Assembly: GCA_947095535.1 (NCBI GenBank)
Contig: OX352773.1
Coordinates: forward strand, 111,793,950-111,857,949
Direction of reading: 5' to 3'
Length of the DNA: 64,000 bases
DNA from: Poecilobothrus nobilitatus
Lineage: Eukaryota > Arthropoda > Insecta > Diptera > Dolichopodidae
Shown here: in pieces, positions 47,234-60,196 of the stretch
Numbering within the stretch: the stretch's first letter is position 1
Layout: every line of letters begins with the position of its first letter
Notes under the pieces: model-generated
What the model saw: the letters and a program-made list of their open reading frames with translations, nothing else
What the model was told of the DNA's origin: nothing
Databases searched by the model: none
Program-made: the position numbers and the translations under genes

Positions 47234-48840
47234 ATGGATTTAAAAAAAAATAGAAATTGGAAAGTATGCAGTTTGGGTCACTGTCAACAATTTAAACAAC
47301 ACTTTCCAAATCTTAAAATTTTCAAATTACCACCAGAAAATTTAATAACAGATAAAATTTGGAGAGAAAGATGCGGTTTCGATGAAGATAAGAAAACATT
47401 TTTCTTTGTGAAGATCATTTTCCAATAGAATTTATTGGAACAAAATTTCTTAAAAAAGAGGCTCTTCCTTCTATAAATTTAAAAATAGACGACTGTGGTG
47501 ATTTAGAAGAAAATTCTATTTTCAAATCTCCCGCCAAAAAAAGGAAAATCGACGAAGTAAATAGCTTTGATGATATCCGCTGTTCCTATTGTTTAAAAAA
47601 TGAAAGACAGAGAAATTTTTATAAAAATAAATGCAGCTGTTTGGAACAAAAACTAATATTTTTAAAGAAAATACATAGAAAACTAAAAATGAATTACATG
47701 AGATCAAGCCGGAATATCAGAAAAATTAATGAAAGAAAAAGACGAACAGCTTTTGAAACGAAATAAATATTGACGATTCTAATATTTCAGATATATCAAA
47801 ACATTTTCTGATTTAAAAAAAATTATTTTAGAAAACATAAAATTGCTTGATTCAATGGGATTTAGAGTGGAAGGAAATGTATGTGATCAGGGCTCAAACA
47901 ACAGAAAATGTTTTAGTTTATTAGGTGTCACTTTAAAGATGCCATTTTTTTATTATAATAATATGAAGCTGTTAGCATTTTACGATTTTGTCCATTTAAT
48001 TAAATCCTTGAGGAACTTATGCCTGAATCACAAACTATCAACCCCCGATGGGATAATTTTGATTGTGTTGTGGAGTTGTTTGAGCTAGAAAAAGGAAAAG
48101 TAACCAAAATGTGCTCTAAGCTTACAGACAAACATATTCATCTTAATACATTTGACAAAATTAGAGTCTCATTTGCGACCCAAGTTTTTAGCCATTCCGT
48201 TGCTTCTGGTAGAAACACAATGGTGGAATGTAATCAGAACAAAAAAAGCTCTAAAGTCGAAGCCTGTTCTACTGCAAAATTTACAGAAATGGTAGATAAA
48301 ATTTTTGATTGCATGAATAATTGTACTTTAATTGATAGGAATCCTTACAAATGTGTTTTAAAAAGGAACAACGCAGTTTATCATTTTATGAAAGAATTTC
48401 AGGAATTCATAAAAAAAGTAGAAATTGTATCAAATAAGAAAGTTACGGTATACTGCTTGAAAGGGATTCAACAAACTTTAAGTGCAACAATGCTTCTTTT
48501 TGATCATATTTTGAACTCTATAGATGGAACATTTTTTCTCTTTACAAAAAGATTAAATCAAGATATCTTTGAAAACTTGTTTGGTGTACTAAGAGCTAAA
48601 AGTGGAAACAATAGAAACCCCTCAGTTTATGAAATAAATATGTTACTATCAAAAGTTTTATCCAGCAATTTACTTCAATATGATAAACATATAAATTGTC
48701 TTGCAGAACCTGATGATTCAATTGAGATAGATGCAATAGATGCATTGAGATGGTTTGAAGAAAATAACCCCTGTTATGAGCATAAAATATCAATTTTAAA
48801 ATTTTTATTAACTGTATTGTTACGAAAACATTGTCGGTAG
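47234..48840 (+). pseudogene. P-superfamily transposase B, copy 1
   Basis: THAP-finger transposase in four frames. 47234-47428: start with RNWKVCSLGHC (first Cys pair), KIWRERCGF. 47407-47766 in the next frame: CEDHFPIEF (the CxxH pair), then KSPAKKRKIDE, a likely nuclear localisation signal, and a Lys-rich coiled coil. 47843-48088: VCDQGSNNR (second catalytic Asp block) and FVHLIKSLRN. 48019-48840: KIRVSFATQVFSHSVASG, DQDIL-like RLNQDIFENLFGVLRAKSGN (final acidic residue block) and GNNRNPSVYEI. The first catalytic Asp block usual before VCDQ is absent between 47766 and 47843, so an internal part is deleted. Frames change in a T-run near 47400 and in a C-run near 48045. Copy 1 is the only one with an intact THAP start (Trp at codon 8). 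Confidence 0.85.
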
Positions 48841-49130
48841 GCTACAATCAAAACATTTTCTAGTCAAACAAGTAGACTCGAAAATTTAACTCAAAATGCA
48901 AATGCACATACCGGAAATTGATATTATTATACGACGATTTTTATATTATTTATTTATTATCCTTTCTTTTTGCTTTATTTTTTCACAGGTTATAATTTTT
49001 TTATATTTTAAATGATTTATTTTTGTATGATTTAATTTTTCATTCTGTTTATTTCAATTTTGTTCTGGTATGATTTATACGAATGAAATCAATTATTTTT
49101 ATTTTGTTATGTTTATTATATTTTGTTATT

Positions 49131-49457
49131 ATAGCCGTACGATAGGATCGGGTATAATAAAATTACTCCTCCGTTTGTAACACCTCGAAATAAGCGAGCT
49201 AGATATACCTTCAAAGGTATGGATCGGATCAGAAAAAAATTCTAAGACTTTTGAGCCATGTCCGTCCGTCCGTCCGTCCGTCCGTCAGCACGCTAACTCA
49301 AAAACTAAGAAAGCTAGAATCTTGAAATTTACACAAGATATTTTTGGAGTAATTTGTAGGTTCCCCATTTTTTTTGGTTGAGTTTGGACCAAACCTTAAG
49401 GTAGCTCTCGAACACCTAACTTTTAGATCCCCACATTTTTTTTGAAATAGAGCTATG
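49131..49457 (+). repeat. GTCY repeat fragment, unit 1
   Basis: Begins ATAGCCGTACGATAGG (one base off the usual ATACCCGTACGA) and runs through CACCTCGAAATAAGCGAG to five GTCC repeats at about 49261-49280. It is cut at GAGCTATGA, where the next unit starts. Confidence 0.8.
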
Positions 49458-49513
49458 ATTGAATTTTGACTCGGAGAAGTTTTGCTAGAGAAATGAAGCC
49501 AGCCCCTGTTATG

Positions 49514-50174
49514 AATATTTGAAGCAGAAAGTCAAGCAATACTCTCAGCACTTTTGGAAACTGCTAAACATCGAGGGAAATTCTGCATCTGCTCAGCTAG
49601 CCTATCAACATTAAAAGCAATAAATAACATTTCCAATCGAAGCCATTAAAACTCCCACAAAATTTACACTTCTCTGGATTCCCATGCATGCTAACATTCC
49701 AGGTAACACTAGAGCCGACATAGAAAATAATATTCAACAAATTCTCCAATAATAACAGCCAATAACACACTTATGAAGGAAGATCTTAAAAAATTTCTCA
49801 ACCAACAAACCAAACAAAAACATTTTATATTTGACAATCAGTATTGCAAATTAATCAATTCGAATAAAATTAATGCTTTGCATCCCACAGAATTGAACAA
49901 AGAAGATATTAAAAACTTTTTCCGTCTTCGTTTAGGACATACAAAATTAACAAACGAATATCTATTCTCTAAGCCTATTTTTAAACCAAATCGCCAGCTT
50001 TGTAATACAGTTATTGTAATAAATCATTTTTGAAACACTTGCCGCTTTTTCATTAATCAAAGAACCAGGAACCTTTACATAGAATCCTACAGAGCTTCTA
50101 AAAGAAACAACCATAGAAAATATTAAACTAATTAATACATATTTAAAAATAACAAAACTCCATAACATGCTTTA
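49514..50174 (+). pseudogene. I-clade RNase H end and C-terminal domain, unit 2
   Basis: Duplicate of 44330-44990 with the same stops; the frame at 49773-50033 carries the same FRLRLGHTKLTNEY block. It arrived by the segmental duplication, not by retrotransposition, because it keeps the same flanks. Confidence 0.83.
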
Positions 50175-52396
50175 ATTACATCATTTTTAACTAATAATTT
50201 TTGTAAATTTTTCATCTGTACTTTTGAAAAGGATTAAATAATATAATTTGTTTTCTATTTGATAAATAAAAACAAAAATCTAAACACATTTAGGATACAT
50301 AAGTGTATATATACCTATATACCTAAATAATCGAAAATTTTAAATCATAATTTTGAGAAAAGAAAAGAAATAAATAAAACAAATGTTTGTATATGTAAAA
50401 AGTACCCATGTCTATATATCTTAATATAATAAAAGACAATCTCTTGCTGCTGCTGCTATTCGAGTGCCCTTTTTTTTAATTTTGGAGCACACACAATTAC
50501 AGTATTTCTTACTTAGTACCGCTAATACTAACAAGAAAAGAGACAAGAAAATATGAAAGGAATTGTTTTGGATCTTAAGCAAACAATACTCTTTACTCTT
50601 TATTTTAATTCTACTACATATGTACCAACAAATACCAAATACAATTATAATTTATATGTACAATGTAGTTATGTACATTAACATACGATATCTATAATTA
50701 TAATTTAGTAGTTTTCAGCCACACACTACGTATTAAAAAAACACTACGTATAAAACCTACACATAATATGAATAATAAAACATAAACAACACATTTCACA
50801 TTTACGTTACAGTAGTACGATACCTACGATAGTCGGTAGTAGCAAAGATTATATAAGTAGTATAAGATGTCCCATTACGAACAAAATTTTGTCACAATGA
50901 AAACAGTTTTTAACTTAATTCTTATGTTGCTAAATTATTTTGTATCGCAACGTTTGATAAATAATTGAAATTAGAAGCATGTTGCCAAAATTAAAATTTT
51001 ATGTACGCAATTTATTTTACTGGTATTATAAAATAATATATTATTATATTATGATTATTACTAATGCACGTACACATACATATTATATATGCAAATTATG
51101 TTTCAATAAATTCAAGTATGTACATATATTTCTTTTTTTGGTACAAAAATGTTGCTGAAAGTTTATATTACGTCAAAATGAATTATTTTAATGTTCAGAG
51201 CGATAACATACATATTAACATATCTATCTATTTTTACACATTCATTAAAAAATTTTAACTTTTTTTAAAATAGTGTACGGAAAGGGTATACCATGAAAAC
51301 TCCTTTAAAATAATATATTAGTGCTTTTTTTAAATAAATCATTAATTACAAAAAAAAGTTGACAACATTTGCTATTGTATAATCAGACTAGACACATATC
51401 AAATATATAGATGTAGAATTTTACTATACATATTTTCATTAATTCATATTTGTGATTTTTTTTTGATTTTTGTCTGATGGTCCAGTATGTGCACATTCAT
51501 AGATAATAAAAAAACCAAACATTTTAGGATCAGATTTTGTATGCAATATTCTAATATGCCATGATATTCTTTTTTAAATGGCTAATCAAAGAAAATAACC
51601 GAAGAAAAAAACGTACATGGTCGTAAAATAATAATTTGCTTTTGAAAAAAAATATTATATCCATGTACAATGTATTTTTTTTTATTCTTTAAAAATATTA
51701 AAATGTTTATACGGTTAATGGTGTATAAAAATATTTTATGATATCAATAATATGAATTTAATGTTTTTGCGAGATTTTTTAGGTATACCAGATCTCGCTT
51801 AGTCGCTTCAATTAGAAAATTACGTAACCAAAATCACTATGCATGGCTACCTAGTTACCTAACTATTTTAAAATTGAATGGAAAAGACAGGTTAGAAGAA
51901 AATTGAAATTCTATCTTGTTTTTTGTATTTTTTTTTATAACAATTAATTGTAAATTAAAATATGACTATAATAAAAATAAAAAATAAAAACTAATTTAAA
52001 ATAAAAAAACTCATATTAATAATTAAATTAATATGAATTATTAAATAACTCATAACAATTTATAATCTAAACTGATTTTAATAATCATAACTGATTTTTT
52101 AAATTTACCTCTCGTACCAAATTTGTGAAAGTTAGGCGTCGTAATAAGGACACTTGAAAACGTATTTAGTCGTTCTTTAAGGATATGTGGCATATAGACC
52201 ATTCTTAATAGAAAATATTTTTTTGCAAATTTATAAGAATATATTGTTATACAATATTCAACCTAATATACCTAAAATTTTGTTGTATGTTAAATAAAAT
52301 AAAAAAATCAATTTTTTTTAAAACTTGAATACAATTTTTTAAATTCAATATACCTAAGCACTTTAAAATAATTTTAATAAAAACAAAATATAGTTC
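50175..52396. other. AT-rich spacer, unit 2
   Basis: Copy of 44991-47233. No gene. Confidence 0.6.
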
Positions 52397-54003
52397 ATGG
52401 ATTTAAAAAAAAATTGAAATTGAAAAGTATGCAGTTTGGGTCACTGTCAACAATTTAAACAACACTTTCCAAATCTTAAAATTTTCAAATTACCACCAGA
52501 AAATTTAATAACAGATAAAATTTGGAGAAAAAGATGCGGTTTCGATGAAGATAAGAAAACATTTTTCTTTGTGAAGATCATTTTCCAATAGAATTTATTG
52601 GAACAAAATTTCTTAAAAAAGAGGCTCTTCCTTCTATAAATTTAAAAATAGACGACTGTGGTGAGTTAGAAGAAAATTTTATTTTCAAATCTCCCGCCAA
52701 AAAAAGGAAAATCGACGAAGTAAATAGCTTTGATGATATCCGCTGTTCCTATTGTTTAAAAAATGAAAGACAGAGAAATTTTTATAAAAATAAATGCAGC
52801 TGTTTGGAACAAAAACTAATATTTTTAAAGAAAATACATAGAAAACTAAAAATGAATTACATGAGATCAAGCTGGAATATCAGAAAAATTAATGAAAGAA
52901 AAAGACGAACAGCTTTTGAAACGAAATAAATATTGACGATTCTAATATTTCAGATATATCAAAACATTTTCTGATTTAAAAAAAATTATTTTAGAAAATA
53001 TAAAATTGCTTGATTCAATGGGATTTAGAGTGGAAGGAAATGTATGTGATCAGGGCTCAAACAACAGAAAATGTTTTAGTTTATTAGGTGTCACTTTAAA
53101 GATGCCATTTTTTTATTATAATAATATGAAGCTGTTAGCATTTTACGATTTTGTCCATTTACTTAAATCCTTGAGGAACTTATGCCTGAATCACAAACTA
53201 TCAACCCCCGATGGTATAATTTTGATTGTGTTGTGGAGTTGTTTGAGCTAGAAAAAGGAAAAGTAACCAAAATGTGCCCTAAGCTTACAGACAAACATAT
53301 TCATCTTAATACATTTGACAAAATTAGAGTCTCATTTGCGACCCAAGTTTTTAGCCATTCCGTTGCTTCTGGTAGAAACACAATGGTGGAATGTAATCAG
53401 AACAAAAAAAGCTCTAAAGTCGAAGCCTGTTCTACTGCAAAATTTACAGAAATGGTAGATAAAATTTTTGATTGCATGAATAATTGTACTTTAATTGATA
53501 GGAATCCTTACAAATGTGTTTTAAAAAGGAACAACGCAGTTTATCATTTTATGAAAGAATTTCAGGAATTCATAAAAAAAGTAGAAATTGTATCAAATAA
53601 GAAAGTTACGGTATACTGCTTGAAAGGGATTCAACAAACTTTAAGTGCAACAATGCTTCTTTTTGATCATATTTTGAACTCTATAGATGGAACATTTTTT
53701 CTCTTTACAAAAAGATTAAATCAAGATATCGTTGAAAACTTGTTTGGTGTCCTAAGAGCTAAAAGTGGGAACAATAGAAACCCCTCAGTTTATGAAATAA
53801 ATATGTTACTATCAAAAGTTTTATCCAGCAATTTACTTCAATATGATAAACATATAAATTGTCTTGCAGAACCTGATGATTCAATTGAGATAGATGCAAT
53901 AGATGCATTGAGATGGTTTGAAGAAAATAACCCCTGTTATGAGCATAAAATATCAATTTTAAAATTTTTATTAACTGTATTGTTACGAAAACATTGTCGG
54001 TAG
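52397..54003 (+). pseudogene. P-superfamily transposase B, copy 2
   Basis: As copy 1, with extra damage at the start: two in-frame stops directly after the initial Lys run (TTGAAATTGAAAAG where copy 1 has TAGAAATTGGAAAG), so the THAP finger cannot be made from the same ATG. 53006-53251 holds VCDQGSNNR and 53182-54003 the C-terminal 273 codons with QDIVENLFGVLR. Val here, and in copy 3, replaces the Phe of copy 1. The T-run and C-run frame changes are the same as in copy 1. Confidence 0.85.
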
Positions 54004-54293
54004 GCTACAATCAAAACATTTTCTAGTCAAACAAGTAGACTCGAAAATTTAACTCAAAATGCAAATGCACATACCGGAAATTGATATTATTATACGACGA
54101 TTTTTATATTATTTATTTATTATCCTTTCTTTTTGCTTTATTTTTTCACAGGTTATAATTTTTTTATATTTTAAATGATTTATTTTTGTATGATTTAATT
54201 TTTCATTCTGTTTATTTCAATTTTGTTCTGGTATGATTTATACGAATGAAATCAATTATTTTTATTTTGTTATGTTTATTATATTTTGTTATT

Positions 54294-54612
54294 ATACCCG
54301 TACGATAGGATCGGGTATAATAAAATTACTCCTCCGTTTGTAACACCTCGAAATAAGCGAGCTAGATATACCTTCAAAGGTATGGATCGGATCAGAAAAA
54401 AATTCTAAGACTTTTGAGCCATGTCCATCCGTCCGTCCGTCAGCACGCTAACTCAAAAACTAAGAAAGCTAGAATCGTGAAATTTACACAAAATATTCTT
54501 GGAGTAATTTGTAGGTTCCCCATTTTTTTTGGTTGAGTTTGGACCTAACCTTAAGGTAGCTCTCGAACACCTAACTTTTAGATCCCCACATTTTTTTTGA
54601 AATAGAGCTATG
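54294..54612 (+). repeat. GTCY repeat fragment, unit 2
   Basis: Same as 49131-49457, with the canonical start ATACCCGTACGATAGG and a shorter tract (CCATCCGTCCGTCCGTC). Cut at the same base. Confidence 0.8.
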
Positions 54613-54668
54613 ATTGAATTTTGACTCGGAGAAGTTTTGCTAGAGAAATGAAGCCAGCCCCTGTTATG

Positions 54669-55329
54669 AATATTTGAAGCAGAAAGTCAAGCAATACTCT
54701 CAGCACTTTTGGAAACTGCTAAACATCGAGGGAAATTCTGCATCTGCTCAGCTAGCCTATCAACATTAAAAGCAATAAATAACATTTCCAATCGAAGCCA
54801 TTAAAACTCCCACAAAATTTACACTTCTCTGGATTCCCATGCATGCTAACATTCCAGGTAACACTAGAGCCGACATAGAAAATAATATTCAACAAATTCT
54901 CCAATAATAACAGCCAATAACACACTTATGAAGGAAGATCTTAAAAAATTTCTCAACCAACAAACCAAACAAAAACATTTTATATTTGACAATCAGTATT
55001 GCAAATTAATCAATTCGAATAAAATTAATGCTTTGCATCCCACAGAATTGAACAAAGAAGATATTAAAAACTTTTTCCGTCTTCGTTTAGGACATACAAA
55101 ATTAACAAACGAATATCTATTCTCTAAGCCTATTTTTAAACCAAATCGCCAGCTTTGTAATACAGTTATTGTAATAAATCATTTTTGAAACACTTGCCGC
55201 TTTTTCATTAATCAAAGAACCAGGAACCCTTACATAGAATCCTACAGAGCTTCTAAAAGAAACAACCATAGAAAATATTAAACTAATTAATACATATTTA
55301 AAAATAACAAAACTCCATAACATGCTTTA
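54669..55329 (+). pseudogene. I-clade RNase H end and C-terminal domain, unit 3
   Basis: Third duplicate of 44330-44990 with the same stops. The frame at 54928-55188 matches unit 2 more closely than unit 1 (Ala for Thr in INALHP). Confidence 0.83.
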
Positions 55330-57519
55330 ATTACATCATTTTTAACTAATAATTTTTGTAAATTTTTCATCTGTACTTTTGAAAAGGATTAAATAATATA
55401 ATTTGTTTTCTATTTGATAAATAAAAACAAAAATCTAAACACATTTAGGATACATAAGTGTATATATACCTATATACCTAAATAATCGAAAATTTTAAAT
55501 CATAATTTTGAGAAAAGAAAAGAAATAAATAAAACAAATGTTTGTATATGTAAAAAGTACCCATGTCTATATATCTTAATATAATAAAAGACAATCTCTT
55601 GCTGCTGCTGCTATTCGAGTGCCCTTTTTTTAAATTTTGGAGCACACACAATTACAATATTTCTTACTTAGTGCCGCTAATACTAACAAGAAAAGAGACA
55701 AGAAAATATGAAAGGAATTGTTTTGGTTCTTAAGCAAACAATACTCTTTACTCTTTATTTTAATTCTACTACATATGTACCAACAAATACCAAATACAAT
55801 TATAATTTATATGTACAATGTAGTTATGTACATTAACATACGATATCTATAATTATAATTTAGTAGTTTTCAGCCACACACTACGTATTATGAATTCCGT
55901 TTCAAGCTTTATATCACTAACTACATATTTTTTACGATTTTTCTACTATAAAACCTACACATAATATGAATAATAAAACATAAACAACACATTTCACATT
56001 TACGTTACAGTAGTACGATACCTACGATAATCGGTAGTAGCAAAGATTATATAAGTAGTATAAGATGTCCCATTACGAACAAAATTTTGTCACAATGAAA
56101 ACAGTTTTTAACTTAATTCTTATGTTGCTAAATTATTTTGTATCGCAACGTTTGATAAATAATTGAAATTAGAAGCATGTTGCCAAAATTAAAATTTTAT
56201 GTACGCAATTTATTTTACTGGTATTATAAAATAATATATTATTATATTATGATTATTACTAATGCACGTACACATACATATTATATATGCAAATTATGTT
56301 TCAATAAATTCAAGTATGTACATATATTTCTTTTTTTGGTACAAAAATGTTGCTGAAAGTTTATATTACGTCAAAATGAATTATTTTAATGTTCAGAGCG
56401 ATAACATACATATTAACATATCTATCTATTTTTACACATTCATTAAAAAATTTTAACTTTTTTTAAAATAGTGTACGGAAAGGGTATACCATGAAAACTC
56501 CTTTAAAATAATATATTAGTGCTTTTTTTAAATAAATCATTAATTACAAAAAAAAGTTGACAACATTTGCTATTGTATAATCAGACTAGACACATATCAA
56601 ATATATAGATGTAGAATTTTACTATACATATTTTCATTAATTCATATTTGTGATTTTTTTTTGATTTTTGTCTGATGGTCCAGTATGTGCACATACATAG
56701 ATAATAAAAAAACCAAACATTTTAGGATCAGATTTTGTATGCAATATTCTAATATGCCATGATATTCTTTTTTAAATGGCTAATCAAAGAAAATAACCGA
56801 AGAAAAAAACGTACATGGTCGTAAAATAATAATTTGCTTTTGAAAAAAAATATTATATCCATGTACAATGTATTTTTTTTTATTCTTTAAAAATATTAAA
56901 ATGTTTATACGGTTAATGGTGTATAAAAATATTTTATGATATCAATAATATGAATTTAATGTTTTTGCGAGATTTTTTAGGTATACCTACCTCCAGATCT
57001 CGCTTAGTCGCTTCAATTAGAAAATTACGTAACCAAAATCACTATGTAAGGCTACCTAGTTACCTAACTATTTTAAAATTAAATGGAAAAGACAGGTTAG
57101 AAGAAAATTGAAATTCTATCTTGTTTTTTGTATTTTTTTTTATAACAATTAATTGTAAATTAAAATATGACTATAATAAAAATAAAAAATAAAAACTAAT
57201 TTAAAATAAAAAAACTCATATTATAAATTAATTAAATTAATATGAATTATTAAATAACTCATAACAATTTATAATCTAAACTGATTTTAATAATCATAAT
57301 TGATTTTTTAAATTTACCTCTCGTACCAAATTTGTGAAAGTTAGGCGTCGTAATAAGGACACTTAAAAACGTATTTAGTCGTTCTTTAAGGATATGTGGC
57401 ATATAGACCATTCTTAATAGAAAATATTTTTTTGCAAATTTATAAGAATATATTGCTATACAATATTCAACCTAATATACCTAAAATTTTGTTGTATGTT
57501 AAATAAAATAAAAAAATCA
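55330..57519. other. AT-rich spacer, unit 3
   Basis: Copy of 44991-47130. No gene. It keeps the approximately 40-bp block near 55895-55940 missing from unit 2. Confidence 0.6.
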
Positions 57520-57605
57520 ATTTTTTTTAAAACTTGAATACAATTTTTTAAATTCAATATACCTAAGCACTTTAAAATAATTTTAATAAAAACAAAATAT
57601 AGTTC

Positions 57606-59907
57606 ATGGATTTAAAAAAAAATAGAAATTGAAAAGTATGCAGTTTGGGTCACTGTCAACAATTTAAACAACACTTTCCAAATCTTAAAATTTTCAAATT
57701 ACCACCAGAAAATTTAATAACAGATAAAATTTGGAGAGAAAGATGCTGTTTCGATGAAGATAAGAAAACATTTTTCTTTGTGAAGATCATTTTCCAATAG
57801 AATTTATTGGAACAAAATTTCTTAAAAAAGAGGCTCTTCCTTCTATAAATTTAAAAATAGATGACTGTGGTGATTTAGAAGAAAATTTTATTTTCAAATC
57901 TCCCGCCAAAAAAAGGAAAATCGACGAAGTAAATAGCTTTGATGATATCCGCTGTTCCTATTGTTTAAAAAATGAAAGACAGAGAAATTTTTATAAAAAT
58001 AAATGCAGCTGTTTGGAACAAAAACTAATATTTTTAAAGAAAATACATAGAAAACTAAAAATGAATTACATGAGATCAAGCCGGAATATCAGAAAAATTA
58101 ATGAAAGAAAAAGACGAACAGCTTTTGAAACGAAATAAATATTGACGATTCTAATATTTCAGATATATCAAAAACATTTTCTGTATTTTGATATATCTGT
58201 ATAATTGTATTCAATTTTTTTTAAAACTTGAATACAATTTTTTAAATTCAATATACCTAAGCACTTTAAAATAATTTTAATAAAAACAAAATATAGTTCA
58301 TGGATTTAAAAAAAAATAGAAATTGAAAAGTATGCAGTTTGGGTCACTGTCAACAATTTAAACAACACTTTCCAAATCTTAAAATTTTCAAATTACCACC
58401 AGAAAATTTAATAACAGATAAAATTTGGAGAGAAAGATGCTGTTTCGATGAAGATAAGAAAACATTTTTCTTTGTGAAGATCATTTTCCAATAGAATTTA
58501 TTGGAACAAAATTTCTTAAAAAAGAGGCTCTTCCTTCTATAAATTTAAAAATAGATGACTGTGGTGATTTAGAAGAAAATTTTATTTTCAAATCTCCCGC
58601 CAAAAAAAGGAAAATCGACGAAGTAAATAGCTTTGATGATATCCGCTGTTCCTATTGTTTAAAAAATGAAAGACAGAGAAATTTTTATAAAAATAAATGC
58701 AGCTGTTTGGAACAAAAACTAATATTTTTAAAGAAAATACATAGAAAACTAAAAATGAATTACATGAGATCAAGCCGGAATATCAGAAAAATTAATGAAA
58801 GAAAAAGACGAACAGCTTTTGAAACGAAATAAATATTGACGATTCTAATATTTCAGATATATCAAAAACATTTTCTGATTTAAAAAAAATTATTTTAGAA
58901 AATATAAAATTGCTTGATTCAATGGGATTTAGAGTGGAAGGAAATGTATGTGATCAGGGCTCAAACAACAGAAAATGTTTTAGTTTACTAGGTGTCACTT
59001 TAAAGATGCCATTTTTTTATTATAATAATATGAAGGTGTTAGCATTTTACGATTTTGTCCATTTAATTAAATCCTTGAGGAACTTATGCCTGAATCACAA
59101 ACTATCAACCCCCGATGGGATAATTTTGATTGTGTTGTGGAGTTGTTTGAGCTAGAAAAAAGAAAAGTAACCAAAATGTGCCCTAAGCTTACAGACAAAC
59201 ATATTCATCTTAATACATTTGACAAAATTAGAGTCTCATTTGCGACCCAAGTTTTTAGCCATTCCGTTGCTTCTGGTAGAAACACAATGGTGGAATGTAA
59301 TCAGAACAAAAAAAGCTCTAAAGTCGAAGCCTGTTCTACTGCAAAATTTACAGAAATGGTAGATAAAATTTTTGATTGCATGAATAATTGTACTTTAATT
59401 GATAGGAATCCTTACAAATGTGTTTTAAAAAGGAACAACGCAGTTTATCATTTTATGAAAGAATTTCAGGAATTCATAAAAAAAGTAGAAATTGTATCAA
59501 ATAAGAAAGTTAAGGTATACTGCTTGAAAGGGATTCAACAAACTTTAAGTGCAACAATGCTTCTTTTTGATCATATTTTGAAATCTATAGATGGAACATT
59601 TTTTCTCTTTACAAAAAGATTAAATCAAGATATCGTTGAAAACTTGTTTGGTGTACTAAGAGCTAAAAGTGGAAACAATAGAAACCCCTCAGTTTATGAA
59701 ATAAATATGTTACTATCAAAAGTTTTATCCAGCAATTTACTTCAATATGATAAACATATAAATTGTCTTGCAGAACCTGATGATTCAATTGAGATACATG
59801 CAATAGATGCATTGAGATGATTTGAAGAAAATAACCCCTGTTATGAGCATAAAATATCAATTTTAAAATTTTTATTAACTGTATTGTTACGAAAACATTG
59901 TCGGTAG
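57606..59907 (+). pseudogene. P-superfamily transposase B, copy 3, THAP region doubled
   Basis: Two THAP regions in tandem, each with ATG (57606 and 58300), each with the Trp at codon 8 changed to a stop (TGA) and a Cys for Gly in the RERCCF block, and each with the same T-run frame change before CEDHF. Only one catalytic part follows: 58910-59155 with VCDQGSNNR and 59086-59820 with QDIVENLFGVLR. A Trp-to-stop change at 59818-59820 removes the last 29 codons that copies 1 and 2 keep. The doubling is a local DNA duplication. Confidence 0.85.
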
Positions 59908-60196
59908 GCTACAATCAAAACATTTTCTAGTCAAACAAGTAGACTCGAAAATTTAACTCAAAATGCAAATGCACATACCGGAAATTGATATTATTATAAG
60001 ACGATTTTTATATTATTTATTTATTATCCTTTCTTTTTGCTTTATTTTTTCACAGGTTATAATTTTTTATATTTTAAATGATTTATTTTTGTATGATTTA
60101 ATTTTTCATTCTGTTTATTTCAATTTTGTTCTGGTATGATTTATACGAATGAAATCAATTATTTTTATTTTGTTATGTTTATTATATTTTGTTATT

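Larger units (their letters stand above)
44274..49457. repeat. Segmental tandem unit 1 (array B)
   Basis: First of three copies. It starts inside the CR1-like endonuclease (ATTGAATTTTGACTCGG at 44274) and ends inside a GTCY repeat. The same sequence restarts at 49458 and 54613. Period 5184, then 5155 bp. Copies differ by few substitutions and small indels. Confidence 0.92.
49458..54612. repeat. Segmental tandem unit 2 (array B)
   Basis: Second copy, 5155 bp, same content and order as unit 1. Differences include a deletion of about 40 bp near 50740 (part of the block after TACGTATT), and a shorter GTCC tract. Confidence 0.92.

Noticed and set aside
47522..47707. Minus-strand 61-codon frames opposite the family B coiled coil
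   Set aside because: Antisense shadow of the THAP-protein coiled-coil region.
49261..49280. GTCC tract as an independent microsatellite
   Set aside because: It is always embedded in the same core within the TIR repeat family, so it is a part of that element.
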